Of a DNA stretch of 64,000 bases, positions 31,722 through 43,310 are shown in pieces. The notes beneath the pieces were generated by a model that saw only the letters and a program-made list of their open reading frames with translations, made no database searches and was not told where the DNA came from. The DNA is taken from NCBI RefSeq assembly GCF_028372415.1, contig NC_092874.1, positions 58,689,865-58,753,864 of the forward strand. Direction: 5' to 3'. A program made the position numbers and the translations under genes. Source of the stretch: Notamacropus eugenii. Taxonomy: Eukaryota; Chordata; Mammalia; Diprotodontia; Macropodidae. Each line of letters opens with the position of its first letter. The stretch's first letter is position 1.

Positions 31722-31813
31722 TGGTTGATTGGTTGGTTGTCCTTTGTTATTGAAAAGGACCAAAATGATTTCACTATATTGGGGTCAAGGTAGAGCATGT
31801 CTGACTGTGGCTG
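31722..31813 (-). repeat. LINE fragment, same family as 50625-51120
   Basis: Has 'ggttgtcctttgttattgaa', 'aggaccaaaatgatttcact' and 'gtctgactgtggctga', which align with the first about 95 bp of the element at 50625. Truncated. Confidence 0.6.
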
Positions 31814-33139
31814 AAAATATATTGTCTAGGTTCTTTAAAAAAATCATATTTTCTTGTCAGGATAGAGAGAGGAATTTGACATTGATGTAATTTGAAAGAA
31901 ATGCTGATATCACCCTTTACAATTCCCTATGTAGAAATTCCTCAGAAGAGAATTATTACTGAGATCTTCTAGAAACATGTTGAAGAATGATTTCTAAACA
32001 TTATTCTAAGCATTATTATGACATGGTGTCAAAATGGGAGGATATGATGAATAGATATCCTGTTCTCTTCACTAGCTGACATTGTCAGAGATTTCTACAT
32101 AAGGGTTTTCATTCCTCCAGCCAGCTGGTTAACGATTGATCTATGGACTTGTAATGAGAAATGAAAAAAAAATAAGAAAAGGGTGGGCACTTTTCCCCTC
32201 TTAATCATGTGATCTCTGCAAGGGGAAGGCTAAATATAAAATACTAATGTCTCTCATCTTTAAGAATGAAGTTCAACAGTTGCTGAGTTTGTATATTTCC
32301 TGGTATAGACATTACCAATATTTGCTTTCCCACCAAAAAGTTCAATGTTGTGTCCTTAGTAGTGAATTGTATGTATGTCTTCAGTACCTATGGGGCTTTG
32401 TGCCCAGAATTGAAGGGTAAATTGTAAATATAAATTTGTAAGGGGTCCTATAACATTGACCTTGAGATGTATGTGCAGCAAGGAAGGAAAATTAGATTCC
32501 TTCCTTGGCAAGCTTTACAGTATTTCTACAGCCTTCTAAGATAAAGATGTATTTCTCTTTATTTTTTCTAGTTAATCTTTATTCTGTCAGCACAGCTTTG
32601 ACAAGCTACAGAACTGCTACCAGGAAAATAGAGAATAATATAAAAGAAAGAGTTTCATGACAGTATTTGCAAAATGCATAATTGGCAGTAACAAAAAGCA
32701 TCTTTTGAACTAATCAACCATTATTTTAGAGAATGTCTTTAAAAATTCTATCCTTTTTTTCTCCCATTCCTCAAGTAATGGTCTTGTCACGTGGCTTTGC
32801 TTAACTCAGAGATTTCCTATTAATCTTTACCATTTCACTGTGGTGAGGATAGATTAGACAGAAGTGTTGGTGTTGGTAGATATTTTGCTCAGCTTCTCTG
32901 ATCTCTGGTTTTTCCTCTAGGGAAAGGGGGGATGAAAAAAATTTACGTGATAAATTTATTATATATTTAAAAGGAATACCAAGTTGAACATAATAGAGTT
33001 GAAGTTTCATGTGCAATCATCTTTTTATTATTCTGTGTTACAGAAATGCTAGTTTTGTTTCATAAATTAAAAATAAAATGAATTAAATTAAAATTTGCTA
33101 ACAGGGATAAGGATAGGGGTAGGGACTAGGCTTGTGACT
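31814..33139. other. Repeat-poor intron 2 stretch
   Basis: About 1.3 kb just downstream of exon 2 in which I recognise no repeat family. No exon seen. Confidence 0.4.
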
Positions 33140-33235
33140 TTCTTGGAACAGAGAACTCCTAGGTAAGATCATTTCCTCTATCAATGCAGGTTAGTACCTT
33201 CTCTGGAATTTATATTTTTAGAGGATTGTTTAAGA
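33140..33235 (-). repeat. SINE, left part (split by a hAT MITE)
   Basis: Antisense SINE 3' part including 'caatgcaggttagtaccttc', also present in the copy at 62160. It continues after the MITE at 33467. Confidence 0.65.
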
Positions 33236-33466
33236 CAGAGGTGTCAAAACCATGTCCTGAGGGCTACATATGATCCATAGCAATCCAGAGGTCTGCCAGA
33301 ACCATATTAAAATATAATTGGAAAATATTTAACAAAATAAATCAAACTATAATAAAAAAATAGATAATATTGCATTTTAAACTAAGTCAGTTGTGCTGGC
33401 AGACAAGTATCTTTATGTAAATAATAGTGGTCCCTCTTTCTAAATGAGTTTGATGCCACTGACCTG
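33236..33466. mobile_element. hAT-type MITE inserted in a SINE
   Basis: Ends are CAGAGGTGTCAAAACC at the left and, reverse complemented from the right, CAGGTCAGTGGCATCAAAC, so the inverted ends share the CAG and TCAAA motifs. The interior is AT-rich and non-coding. A clear 8-bp target duplication was not found. A related inverted copy is at 16075-16258. Confidence 0.65.
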
Positions 33467-33585
33467 GAGCACTTAAAGGTTAAGTGACTAGACAGTTATG
33501 TGTCAGAGGCTGACCTTGAACACAATCTTCCTGGTTTTGAGGACAACTAAGTCTCCACTATACACTGGACCTTTCTAATATTACT
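33467..33585 (-). repeat. SINE, right part
   Basis: Continues the SINE of 33140-33235: 'aaaggttaagtgactagaca', 'tgtcagaggctgaccttgaa', 'ttcctggttttgagg' and 'ctccactatacac'. Confidence 0.65.
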
Positions 33586-34467
33586 CAACTTAAATTCATG
33601 AGACCTGGTACCTAATCCTGAAAAACAGGGAGTCTTCTTTTCTTAAAGGTGATGCGATATCCTGCCTGTCTATTTAGACATTAAGAGACATGAAGTGACT
33701 TGTCTATTTAGGAACCCTGAATTCCTGGGTGATCTCACTTATACAGGCTTAAAACTTGTAACAATGGAGAAGATAACAAATTCTTGATTGCAAAAATGGC
33801 ATCATGATATATACTTTGTGTGGGTATTTTTAAATAAAATCTGAAAATATAAAATACAATATATGCTGTAGTTCAGAGACATTTAGAGAAGGTTAAATCC
33901 TTAACTCTCTCATCTGAACTGCCAGATATTGTAAGAGTTTCCATTTTTCTGTGATGTTTGTTTTTTTGTGTACGTGTGTCTAGCAAAACCAAGGCATCAT
34001 GTAGTCATTTAAAACTAGAAGGCTTTGTGAGACTATCTCACCATCCTTGGTGGGTTTTTTGGTATTCATTTTAATTCAATTAGTTCAGCAAGGGCTTTAT
34101 TGTGTCTATTTCTTAGTTACCATTCATTGGAATTCCTTGAAATAAGAGTCTGAAATTATGCTCATCAAGACCTGGCAAGTGTTGTTTGGGTCTGATTTCA
34201 TTTATTTTTTTTCTAAATTTCCATTTTAATATTTATATTCACATGTATGTGACATCTCAATTAAAGGGACCTGTTGAGAGGATGCATTTCATCTACAGAT
34301 ATTTGGTGTGCTTTTAGGCTGGAAGTAGAAGGACCACTTCCATGAAATAATTTGTAACATTTGTGGTTATCAATGAGGGCTTGATTTCATCAACGAGCCA
34401 ACCTGGAATTAATGCATCATCACCATTTTTTTTAAAATTCAGTGATAATTTTAAAAATAAGAGCACA
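33586..34467. other. Intron 2 stretch, nothing recognised
   Basis: AT-rich, no repeat or exon recognised. Confidence 0.3.
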
Positions 34468-34615
34468 GGGCCAGCTAAGTGGTGCAGCGGATGGAACGCC
34501 AGCCTTGGAGTCAGGAGGAGTTCAAACCTGGCCTCAGACAATCAATTACTAGCTGTGTGACCCTGGGCAAATCATTTAACCCCAACAGCCTCCAAAAAAA
34601 ATAAAATTAAAATAA
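34468..34615 (+). repeat. tRNA-derived marsupial SINE with A-rich tail
   Basis: Starts GGGCCAGCTAAGTGGTGCAG and has 'ccttggagtcaggaggagtt', 'gctgtgtgaccctgggcaaa' and a (A)n-rich tail at 34597-34612. A short, relatively young copy. Confidence 0.9.
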
Positions 34616-34617
34616 CA

Positions 34618-34800
34618 GAACAGTATAGGACCACAGATTTAGAAGTGAAAGGGACTAAATATCATCCAGAACAAGTCTCTCATTTAACAGATGGAGAAAC
34701 TGAGGTAAGAGACATTAAGTGATTTGCCCATTATTACACAGGTTCTAGTGTCAAGGGTGGGATTGGAACCCAGATTTTCTGGACCCTAAGGCTATCATGA
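34618..34800 (-). repeat. MIR-like SINE
   Basis: Antisense with 'aacagatggagaaactgagg', 'aagtgatttgcccattatta' and 'ggattggaacccagattttc'. Confidence 0.75.
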
Positions 34801-35674
34801 CACAGTGGAAAATGATACTTTTCTCCCAGTCTTTAAAATACCTTGTTGGACTCTAGATTGGAGTTTTAGTGTAGGAATAAAATCTGATTCTAGCATTGGG
34901 TCAGAGGTATTTAGTCACAAGAAGTGAGCACCTTATATAGATATGTGTAACATATTACATTGATTATGTATATGAATATAGATTATGAACATGTAGCATA
35001 TTATTAATATTACATAATAATATTCATATTAGCATGGTAATATCAGCCTATGTTTTGTTGTTGTTGAAAAATCTTGACCTGAGGCATCATAGAAGAGCAG
35101 AAGAAATGATCTTCATGGTATTAGAGGAATATTGAAGGAAAAGTTAGTTATAGGCATATTTGTTTTGATGTTTCAAGTGTATACCTCTCTCTCTTTTACC
35201 CAGGTAGAAAACTGTTGTTATGTTCCCATTGTCTTGAAGCCAGATTCCATATCTAGTTGATATTTTTTTAAATCAATGTTTTGAGCTCTGGTTCAAGCTT
35301 CAACCTTCCCTGGGACATCATGAGCATTATTGCCTGCTTAGAGATCCAGATGTGCAAAATCTGAATAAAAATGCATGTGACACCAGAGGAATGACATTGA
35401 ACAAATGGAAAAAAATAATAAATGACTTTGTTAAACTATTACCTCTGGATGGAGAAGTCTGGCAGAAAGCTTGGCCAAGATCACTTTCCCTTTCACTGCC
35501 CCACTTGTCCTGAGTGAGTTTAAACTTGAGCTGGCTTTGAAATCTTGTCAGTTCTTGATGTCTGACTCAGTCCATCCTCATGTGGGTTTCTGTACTTGGA
35601 TAATCTGTAGGGTTGAGTAGGTGAATAACATTTTTATCCCTGGTTTTGAGTTAGGTCTGGCATGAGAGGGTAGA
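34801..35674. other. Intron 2 stretch, nothing recognised
   Basis: No repeat or exon recognised. AT-rich patch at about 34940-35040. Confidence 0.3.
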
Positions 35675-35830
35675 AATGTCTTCAAAGCCAGAAAGATTTG
35701 TTTTCAAGTCTCAACTCTTACATTTAGTGGCTATGGGACCCAGGAAAGGTCATTTAGCCTCTTTAGTCAAGTCTCTAAGACTAGAGTTGGAGATAAGACC
35801 AGTTTTGCTAAAGGGAGTTTTATCATTTGA
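35675..35830 (+). repeat. tRNA-derived SINE, 'agggagttt' family
   Basis: 'tcaaagccagaaagatttgt', 'gtggctatgggacccaggaa', 'aagtctctaagactagagtt' and the tail 'ctaaagggagttttatc'. Confidence 0.55.
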
Positions 35831-36214
35831 GTATTCTCCCTTTTAGGGTCTACTCCCTATTTCTGTTGACTTTGTACCAACCGTTATAAGCTCTCAAAGC
35901 TGCCATTTAGTAAAATAGTTGTCTCCATTGTTTGATGATTAAAATTCAATGTGGCTTCTTAATACTCTAATTCAACTAGTGGAATAGTTTCACCTTTATG
36001 AGAATGGATTTCTCCCTTAACATGCCACAGACTTAAGTATGATGATAATATGCCCTTAAGTAACATTCACATGGAACCATGACTGTCTTGAATCTGTCAC
36101 GATCATATTGTCAAATGGTCAGTATTTTTAAGTGGGAACTCGTCTTTCTGAATAATTGACTATTATCTATGGGCATGTAAGTTGATAGTGTACTATTTAT
36201 TATGATTCATTACG

Positions 36215-36305
36215 TACCTAGTGAATGCAAGGCTCTAAGCACCGTATTTCACAAAGACAAAAATAAAAGTTTTTGCCCTCAGGGAGTTTATTTTCTATGA
36301 TCAGC
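36215..36305 (-). repeat. L2 LINE 3' end
   Basis: Antisense with 'aatgcaaggctctaagcacc' and 'tttttgccctcagggagttt'. Confidence 0.6.
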
Positions 36306-36399
36306 AGTTTTTAAGCCTGGAAAACCCATGTTCCTAAAAACCGTTTACTTTTACAATCTGTGCTAACTCTAGGATTTCATTTCCAAAACAGAAGACATT

Positions 36400-37280
36400 T
36401 AAAGTTGTTTCATAAGATGTAGCCAAGACCCTGGCCCCTCCCCCAAACAAAGCAACAGAGAACCCTAACCATCCACCCAGGGCTGTTGTGGGAGGAAGCA
36501 CATGAAAGGATAACGTTATAAATTACAGCACGGGGATTTGGGAGGGCCAAGTCATTTACTTGGAGGAGAAGGAGGTGGAGAAGAAGGGCCAGGCGTGCCT
36601 GGCATTGAAGGATCACACTTCTGTGCCTCCTCTTTTAGTCCAATTGTGCAACCACAGCTAACTGCACAAATTCTTTGGTGCTGCCAAGGTCAGTGAAAAC
36701 TATGTGCATCTGCAAATAAGCATTGGTCACTAAAGCTAAGGCAGTTTGGAAGGGGTGGGGGGGGGCAGTATTTGTAGCTGTAGCTCTCTCTTTTGGGCCA
36801 GTTTTCCCCTTCTTGTGTGTTTTCTGCTTCTTTAAGGCCACGTGCTCTCCCTGGCTGCATTCAGATACCTGGCGACTTTCCTGAGATGTACACCAAATGC
36901 TAAGAGGGCCACCGCCAACTTTGTTTTATTTTGATGAAAGAACGGCATGGCAACACATTTCATTCAGATTGCCTTGCTGAGTGAGCCATCCTGGTTGAGC
37001 AGCCCATGACATCCAGGGTGGTGCATTTTCAAGGGTCACCCTGTTGGATCGATCCAGGACCATTTGGTAGTGGAATGGGGTGAGAGAGAATAAGCTGGTT
37101 CCTTGTACCAAAACCATTCTTTTTAGATCTTTGAAGCATCAGTCAGCTTGTTGTTGGAGGTTAACAGGAGAAAGACTCTGAATCTTGATCTGGTTTGTGC
37201 ATACCAACATATGTTGTGGTTGTAATGAAATAATCCTGTAGCTTCCAAGCATTTCCAGGATACAAATCAGGCTGACAAAA
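36400..37280. other. GC-richer, repeat-poor block in intron 2, unassigned
   Basis: About 880 bp with clearly higher GC than its flanks and no repeat family that I recognise. On the minus strand three ATG ORFs lie in a row (63 codons at 37117-36926, 68 at 36841-36635, 68 at 36616-36410). The middle one starts with a Lys-rich stretch (MALKKQKTHKKGK). I recognise no protein family in them. Possibilities are a conserved non-coding element, a decayed processed pseudogene on the minus strand, or an unfamiliar repeat. Confidence 0.35.
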
Positions 37281-38219
37281 TGGAATGGACTAAGTATTTA
37301 ACAGAAAGTGATATGACACTTTGGAACCACGGTATTCTAAACAAATTCCACCATCTCCCAGTATCCTCACTTGGTTCTGCTTTTCTGGATCTTATATTAA
37401 TTCAAATTTTATTTTAAACACTAACGATTAACCACAAAGACACACTGTCTCTTTTTTTCCCCTTAATTTTTGTTTTGCAAAGACAGATTAAGCAGTGATA
37501 AAGATTACAGACTCCAGGCCTGCTTAAACCAATATGCTCAAGGTCTGATAAATCTTTCAGCCTTTAAATATTGGCTTGCTGCCTTCTTATGCTGGTTTCG
37601 GTCACAAACATTACCATAAATAACGATATAGTGGATTTATTACCATTACACTTTTCTGTAAATTTCTGTTTTCATAGGCATTTGCTGACCAGATTTTGTG
37701 AATGGTGGAACTTGGATTTTGTGGTGTCAGGAGGGCTGGTTTTTTTTTTAACATTTTAAAATTATACAAATATTTGCCTAATATTAGCCATGAACAAACC
37801 ACTTGTCCATCCTGTTATGTAAACATATAGCATATGATTATATTATATATTACATGTCCATATATTATATATATATATATATATATATAAGCAGTCATTG
37901 TTGGAAACTCAATTTTTTTAAAAGGCATTAAAGCATATCAACTTATTAATTGTGCTTAGATGTATTTGGTTTTAAAAGTCTACATTTTAAAATAGATTTT
38001 CTCTTTGAAGAAGGAAAGGGCATGATTATACAAATAACTTTTAAAAAATGCCTTTCCAAAATTGGTTTATTATCATGTTTGGATCTTTTGTTCTATAAAC
38101 AAGATCATTCTTCCAATTACTAAAAATAATTGAGTAGATTAAGGCATTTAATCTTTTGTGTTTGTCTTTTTTGTTGATAAAGAAAACTGTTTTATAAAAA
38201 AATCCCAGCATTATTTCTG
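37281..38219. other. Repeat-poor intron 2 stretch
   Basis: Unique-looking AT-rich DNA apart from a (TA)n run at about 37866-37890. A perfect match to the MEF2 consensus (CTAAAAATAA) lies at 38120-38129. No exon seen. Confidence 0.4.
37866..37890. repeat. (TA)n microsatellite
   Basis: Short TA dinucleotide run in AT-rich DNA. Confidence 0.9.
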
Positions 38220-38372
38220 CACGCCTTATATTATTACTAATAATAAGTATAATACATTTAAATTTTTATAAATATTTTATTTTTAATAACCTCCTGAGAT
38301 AACATTAGTATTGTTAGCCCATTTTTACTGATGAGACACCTGAGGCATGGACAGAGATAACATAAATCTTAA
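38220..38372 (-). repeat. MIR SINE fragment
   Basis: Antisense; 'cccatttttactgatgagac' and 'acctgaggcatggacagaga' mark the MIR core. Confidence 0.5.
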
Positions 38373-38829
38373 AATTATCATGTACTTTCCTCTCCTCCCC
38401 ATCGCATTGCTACTCACCTGGATAAGTGTTATAAAGATTAGCAATTGAAAGATCTAAAAATAAAACAGTTAAGAGACCACTCTAGAATTCATTCCGAGTA
38501 GGATATATATCAATATTGGAGAAAAGAGGATGCTATAGAATATACCACATTCATTTGCATGCTATGTCCTCTAAAGTTTCAGGATTTCATAGTGGATTGA
38601 CTTCTCTGTGGTTTTCATTCCTGGTATCAAATTAAAGGGTCTGTATACTAGGGGAAGAAATGGGGAAGGGAATGCTGTCTCAGGTTGCTCTTTCTCAGAC
38701 TAGAATCTGTGAGCCAAATCTCCTCACAGACCACTGACCTGCCAGTATTTGCTGTTGGAAGATTACTTCCTGGTAATTGACCATTCCTCACTGCACATAA
38801 GAGTTCCACAAAAGGTCTTGCTTTCCAGA

Positions 38830-38944
38830 CTTCATTTATTGAATCACAATTCCATAAGTATTATTAAACACCTTATATATGTGCCAAGGCACTGTATGAG
38901 GCAAAATAACAAAGAGTTCCTGTCTTGGAGCCTATATTTTTACT
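38830..38944 (-). repeat. L2 LINE 3' end
   Basis: Antisense: 'ttattaaacaccttatatat', 'gtgccaaggcactgtatgag', 'cctgtcttggagcctatatt'. Confidence 0.6.
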
Positions 38945-39110
38945 CTTTAACTTGGAAAGGACTTGAAAAATCATCTAATCCAACCCTCTCTTTTAATAGG
39001 TGAAGAAACTAAGACCTAGAGGAAATGACTTACAGAGTCAGAGCTTGAACCAAGCTCTTCTGCTTCCAAGTCTAGGGTTCTTTCCACTATACCCTATTAC
39101 GCTGTTCTAA
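38945..39110 (-). repeat. MIR-like SINE
   Basis: Antisense: 'ggaaaggacttgaaaaatca', 'taggtgaagaaactaagacc', 'cagagcttgaaccaagctct', 'ctttccactataccctatta'. Confidence 0.7.
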
Positions 39111-39243
39111 GGAAATAACCAAAGACTTTGACTTTGAGTGAAAGGCATGAGAGATTCACCTGATGATATAAAAAGGAGCCAAAGAAGCCTTGTCAGAAAT
39201 CACACTTGCAAACACACTCCAGAAACTCCTTGTTGGACTATAT

Positions 39244-39436
39244 CAGGGGTGGGGTACCTGTGACCTCAAGGCCACATATGGCCTTCAAAGGCCTTGGGTA
39301 TGGCCTTTTGACAGTCCAAGTTTTACAGAATAAATCATTTGATTAAGTAGATTTGTTCTATGAAGTTTGGATTCCATCAAAGGACATCACTTGAGGACCT
39401 AGAGATAGCCTTGAGGCTGCAGGCTCCCTACCCCTG
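39244..39436. mobile_element. hAT-type MITE, complete
   Basis: Long terminal inverted repeats: CAGGGGTGGGGTACCTGTGA at the left; the reverse complement of the right end is CAGGGGTAGGGAGCCTGCAG. An 8-bp imperfect target duplication flanks it (GACTATAT at 39236-39243, TACTAGAT at 39437-39444; 6 of 8 match). The whole element is a loose palindrome with paired 'ggccacatatggcc' and 'aggacctagagatagcc' arms. No coding capacity. Confidence 0.9.
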
Positions 39437-40162
39437 TACTAGATAATTTCAACAAGCTTAAGGTGGTCAGTTAAGAGATGATGGTGACAAGAAATTGGTA
39501 GAACTAACCTACTTCTTATAGTGACTACTCTTAGATAATGGGCAGGTGCTGCTATCCTAGGTTTCAAACAAATGGGTAGGCTCTCTGTTGTTGAGCATAA
39601 TGATGGTCTGCAATTTCTGTGGTGATTAATGGAGCCATGAAAGTGGGTTCAGATCCATGAACTTTTTAGGCTTGTGTCTGAGTGTAATTGTTAATAGGTG
39701 GTGTATGTGGTTTAGTTTTTCATGGGAAAATAGAATGTAGGAGTGGTCAAATAAGGGAATCTGTCCCTCCCCACTGCCTCCCTTCTCTTTCCCCTTTTGG
39801 TTAGTTATTATCACCCTTAATTACACCGCATCTGATGAACATTTATTTAGCAATTGATAGATCCTTTCCAAAAACTCTTGATTCTCCAAAATTCTAGATA
39901 CATCATTCCATTATCTGGCATGTCTTGTTCATTAATACAAGGGTTTTCAGTAAGGAATAGAAGTGAAAAAGGTACTTCTTAACCACCACATGGAACCATT
40001 TTCCCTTTCTCTTGATTCATTTTTTCCCTTTCCCTTCCTCTATATTGTGGCCCAAATCATTGGGTTTTAGAACTAGAAGAAACCCCAGTTTCCTTTCTAA
40101 CCTCTCCTCCTCTCCTTGCTTTCTTTCTATACTTTAAAGATAATTGATAAATTAGAGATTTA

Positions 40163-40195
40163 TCTTATGACTTAGACTTTTGGGACACCTTGAAT
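40163..40195. mobile_element. Orphan mariner MITE end
   Basis: 'agacttttgggacacc' equals the right inverted end of the mariner MITE at 62585-62699. Only one end is present. Confidence 0.5.
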
Positions 40196-40335
40196 TTTGA
40201 TAATTGAATTTCAACGTAGCTGGCTTCCTTTGTAATCTTATACATTTAAAAGACATTAGTCTGAGAAGATATGTATAGGCTTCACCAGACTACCAAAAGT
40301 GGTCCATGGTGAAAAAAACAAAATTAAAAACACTG
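40196..40335. mobile_element. hAT MITE fragment, same family as 13397-13590
   Basis: 'ggcttcctttgtaatcttat' and 'ggcttcaccagactaccaaa' match the interior of the 13397 copy. The left terminal repeat is missing and the right end is degraded. Confidence 0.65.
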
Positions 40336-41235
40336 ATTGAGAGGGAAAACTAGAGTTTCTAATTTCCCACTTTCCCTTGGTACCTAGTGAGAGACACATT
40401 TGAGAATGGAAGTTTGAGTGCTTGGTTAAGCATCTGACAAAGGTACTTTGTCTCCCTTTTCCTCCAAAACACACACCTTCTCATTTGTCCCTATCCTTCC
40501 TAGGGGTCTGGGGTATTGTGATCTCACCAGGTTTTCTCTTTACTATTGTTTTTAATGAGGCTGTAACTTCTCTGCTCCATGTGTTTTCTTTATAAACTGT
40601 TATGCCTTTTATAACCTCAAGGTTTACTACTGTTCAAGTTTCTCATTCCCATTAAAAGAACTTTGTTCCACTTCAGTTTTACCCAGATGTTACTGCTGAA
40701 AGTTGGAGGAAGGCCAATTCTTGTTCTGGTTTTGTCTCCCTAAACTTTTCATTTAAAAAAAGGATGGAATAGCCCAAGTAACTCCAGTATGAAGGTTAGT
40801 AGATGTATCCATTTGGTGGGGTGGCAGTGCATAGAAAAGATGACTGCAAAGGTACCCTGCCAGTTCTCAGTCAATGATTATTGAATCTTACAACCTTAAG
40901 GTTTCTTGTTCCCTTCAAAGGATGCAGTATCACAATCTTGCATAATATTAGAGTCATCTGCTACTGATATGCCCTGGGACTCAGGGTTCCTGCCCCTGCC
41001 TACTCTGTAACCTAGCCATGCTGGCCTATCCTGGCATCATTGGTAGGGAAGCTTGGCTTCTCCTCAAGGGATTTGCTTCCCATTCTCACGTTTGTCACTC
41101 AATGCCCCCAACTGTTCCAGAGACAATGCAATTTTTTCTTCTATGCTATTTTCCTCCCAAAAGGAAATCCATTTTTAAAAGGTACCTTAAATATACAAAC
41201 ATGAATTGGTTATGGGATAGGTATTGATTTCCAAG
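40336..41235. other. Intron 2 stretch, nothing recognised
   Basis: No repeat family or exon seen. Short ORFs only. Confidence 0.3.
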
Positions 41236-41463
41236 GGCAGCTAGGGCCAAGCTTGAAGTCAGAAAGATTCATCTTCAAGAGTTCAAATCCAGCTTAAGAC
41301 ATTTACTAGCTGTGTGACTCTGGGCAAGCCACTTAACCTTGTCTGCCCCATTTCCTCATTTGTAAAATGAGCTGAAGATGTAAAATGGCAAATCACTCCA
41401 GTATCTTTGCCAAGAAAATCCCAAAAGGGGTCACAAAGAGTTGGAAATGACTGAACAACAAAA
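41236..41463 (+). repeat. tRNA-derived marsupial SINE
   Basis: 'agagttcaaatccagcttaa', 'gctgtgtgactctgggcaag', 'cctcatttgtaaaatgagct', 'agtatctttgccaagaaaat' and the tail 'aatgactgaacaacaaaaat'. Head slightly truncated. Confidence 0.9.
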
Positions 41464-41539
41464 ATAACAGATTTTTAAAAGTATCACAAGGCACAATTAA
41501 CAGAATAGTTTAAACAGGATCCCCAAACTCACTTTGAAA

Positions 41540-41960
41540 CCAGGTTACAGTTTATTGGGGGGAATGAGAGTAAGCCTCACTAACACATAGTAGAGTTTGG
41601 AATTTTTAATAATTAGCCATTTCACATTTGGCCTCTTCACCGGACATTGTATCATCAAATAACCAGCCTCTGTGTTCTTTCTGGTGGCCTCTCTCTGATG
41701 TGAATTCTCCCCTTGGCACTAGCCTGTTTCTGCCCCTGCTCAGACACTCTTTCCTGGTTGTGGTAAAATTCTCGGATAGTCACTTCTCCTTGCTTTAAAC
41801 CATTACTATTATAGAATAAGCCATATCTTGCTGATGGGAATACCCCTACTATCAGTGCAGGTGTCTGGGACTTTTGAGTTCTCCCAAGACCCTGTCCCAA
41901 AAGAAGGAAGACGATTGAAGTTGATCCCATCCTGTGCATAGGCTTGCCTAGGGACGACAG
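41540..41960 (-). other. Unrecognised minus-strand ORF with downstream polyadenylation hexamer
   Basis: An ATG ORF of 94 codons runs from 41939 to 41655 on the minus strand. It begins MHRMGSTSIVFLLLGQGLG, with a short hydrophobic stretch near residues 8-16, and has a basic, Gln/Arg-rich C-terminal half. An AATAAA (minus strand) lies at 41556-41551, about 100 bp beyond the stop. The surrounding sequence matches no repeat I can name. It could be a processed pseudogene, part of an LTR or a chance ORF. No function is assigned. Confidence 0.2.
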
Positions 41961-42914
41961 GCATTCACAGCTTATGGTGCTATTGGAACAAGGGCATTCC
42001 CTTTCAAACCTTCTTTTTCAGAAAGAAGAACATCTAAGGGTCTGGTTAGCCCTGTAGTATATCTGCAGAGTGGATGCTCAATGGGCAGTCATGGCTCTTC
42101 AACCCAGAATGAGTCATAGATATCCAGAAGCATTTTGGTCCTTCCAAAATTCTCCATGAGGAATAACTACTGATCATAATTCCAAAAGGGGAAGGGGAAA
42201 AGGGGAATGGATGGCACCTGAAGCAGAAGGAAACATTTGAAAATAAGAGACAAAAACTCTTTCAGTTAATGCTAAAGGAATGTAAAAGTGCATTTAAGGT
42301 TTTTATCATGTTATACCTAGAATGGTGAATTATCATTTTTTCTCCTTTTTTTACATTGAGAAATCAACTCAGGATTTAAAAAATAGTATCGTTATAGTTA
42401 TAAATACAGTTGAACTATTCTTCTAATTTCACTTTGAATTCCTTCAGTGATTTCAGGTAATTTCCTAAAAAATGCCATGAACTATATCATGAGCAACAAC
42501 AAATGGCATGATCAAAATAAACCTTTCCCTCTGGGTTGGTAAACAAAGATTAAACTTGATCATTTACCCATTAAGATAAAGCATTTGGTCTAGAGACATG
42601 TATAACATGCAAAGCATTCATTAAACATAACAGATGTATTGTTCTGCCCTGTGTCTACTGTCTTGTTGACTCTAGTATAGATCGTATATCACCTACACAC
42701 CAGAATGAAGTTAGGGTGACTCTTCATGCCATTTGGTTCCTGAATTTTGGATTGAATATTTTGAAGTATCAATATAGATTTTAGACAAAAAGAGCCAGCC
42801 CCCAAATTAGGAAGACCTCTTTTCAAGACCTGCCTTAGACCCTGGGTAAATCATTAAATCTCTGTAAATTGCAAACAGTACAAGGTTTTCTAAACCAGTG
42901 AAGTCACAAGTGTA
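41961..42914. other. Intron 2 stretch, mostly unassigned
   Basis: A weak SINE-like fragment is at about 42785-42890 ('ccctgggtaaatcattaaat'). Nothing else recognised. Confidence 0.3.
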
Positions 42915-43300
42915 TATGTGTGTGTGTGTGTGTGTAAGTGTATATGTATATATGTGTGTATGTGACATAAAATTATATACCTATATATAATATAGTATAA
43001 TATTTATATATAATAGTATAATAAAATGGCATGTGTACAATATAGGATTATATATGTAATACATAAGTATATACCTGAATATAGTACACGGCAACATTTA
43101 TATAATCTATAATATATATACTATGATATATAACATTATAACATTTGTATGATCTATAATATATAACATTGTAATATTTACATAATCTATACATATACTA
43201 CATGTGTATATAATCTATAACATATATTATACACATATAATATAATATATTAGCCTCTTCATTATATATTATATGGGATTATATTAACATACTAAATAAA
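42915..43300. repeat. (TG)n followed by AT-rich (TATA) block, left part
   Basis: A TG run at about 42918-42935 passes into about 360 bp of 'tataatctataatatata' type sequence with a loose repeated 'acatttatataatctataat' motif (about 43095-43200). Confidence 0.85.
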
Positions 43301-43310
43301 ATTATATATG

